From: Pilatotrama ljubarskyi
Lineage: Eukaryota; Basidiomycota; Agaricomycetes; Polyporales; Polyporaceae
NCBI GenBank assembly: GCA_022385805.1
Contig: MU277719.1
Coordinates: forward strand, 181,862-245,861
DNA length: 64,000 nucleotides
Direction of reading: 5' to 3'
Both the position numbers and the translations under genes were made by a program. Shown one piece after another: positions 63,802 to 64,000 of this stretch. The notes under the pieces were generated by a model, which was given only the letters and a program-made list of their open reading frames with translations, had not been told where the DNA came from and did not search any database. Within the stretch, counting starts at the first letter, position 1, and the number at the start of each line of letters is the position of its first letter.

Positions 63802-64000
63802 GTACAAACAGCGGTTCTGAGAGTCTTCTCAGTCATCGTTGTACAGTGACGGCCAAAAGTCGTGCCCCACCCCCCTACTTTCACAGGATTGTATACAAGC
63901 CCAGGCTAGTCACACATGTGTATATGATATCTAGATTGTATACTGGGTGTTATTGATTTGCTACTGATTATTGAGGGTGTAGCTCTTAATGGAGCGCGAG
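63802..64000. other. Right edge, AT-richer sequence
   Basis: No gene is seen. The last 100 bp (TGTATATGATATCTAGATTG and on) are AT-richer than the rest of the window and could belong to a repeat continuing past the edge. Confidence 0.4.

Overview
The window looks like nuclear DNA of a filamentous basidiomycete (Agaricomycetes). It is GC-rich, and its genes are dense and cut by many short GT-AG introns, mostly 50-75 nt. Several families have a basidiomycete flavour: a Ste50/Ubc2-type adaptor with SAM, RA and two SH3 domains, expanded M20 carboxypeptidases, and a fungal 5-hmdU DNA kinase-type helical-domain protein. I found no rRNA, tRNA, CRISPR array or complete autonomous transposon. All gene models were spliced by eye.

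Layout, left to right: a BTB-like protein (+); a J-domain protein with DPF repeats (+); a 572-bp MITE with a perfect 8-bp target duplication; the Ste50/Ubc2 adaptor (-); a large disordered protein with DDFxDF motifs (+); and the most unusual gene, a helical-domain DNA-base-modification protein fused to a chromodomain (-, 12167-13611). A gene-free 2.8 kb stretch with a strong 84-nt hairpin follows. Next come a second J-domain protein (+), OHCU decarboxylase (-), a choline-phosphate cytidylyltransferase paralogue that has lost its catalytic HxGH motif (+), an F-box/LRR-like protein (+), a C2H2 zinc-finger regulator (+) and two tandem M20 carboxypeptidase genes (+).

The second half holds a coiled-coil protein (-), a His/Trp/Gln-rich membrane protein (+), an SLC35F-type transporter (-), the U2AF large subunit (+) with two unusually long introns, an amidase (+), a 2.6 kb gene-poor gap, Cox23 (-) and Fis1 (+) sharing a promoter, an M50B-like membrane peptidase (-) with two microexons, histone H2A (+), an F-BAR/DEP/RhoGAP protein of the Rgd2 type (-), mitochondrial ribosomal protein mL44 (-), a third M20 carboxypeptidase (+), and a truncated fourth copy.

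Most genes are unrelated housekeeping functions. Links visible in the sequence are the divergent mitochondrial pair Cox23/Fis1, the M20 family duplicated at two sites about 30 kb apart, and a possible shared promoter vocabulary (ACGCGT/ACGCGA plus CACGTG) upstream of histone H2A, the chromodomain fusion gene and the second J-protein gene. The best candidate for an undescribed system is the chromodomain fusion, which may couple histone-mark reading to a DNA-base-modification fold.
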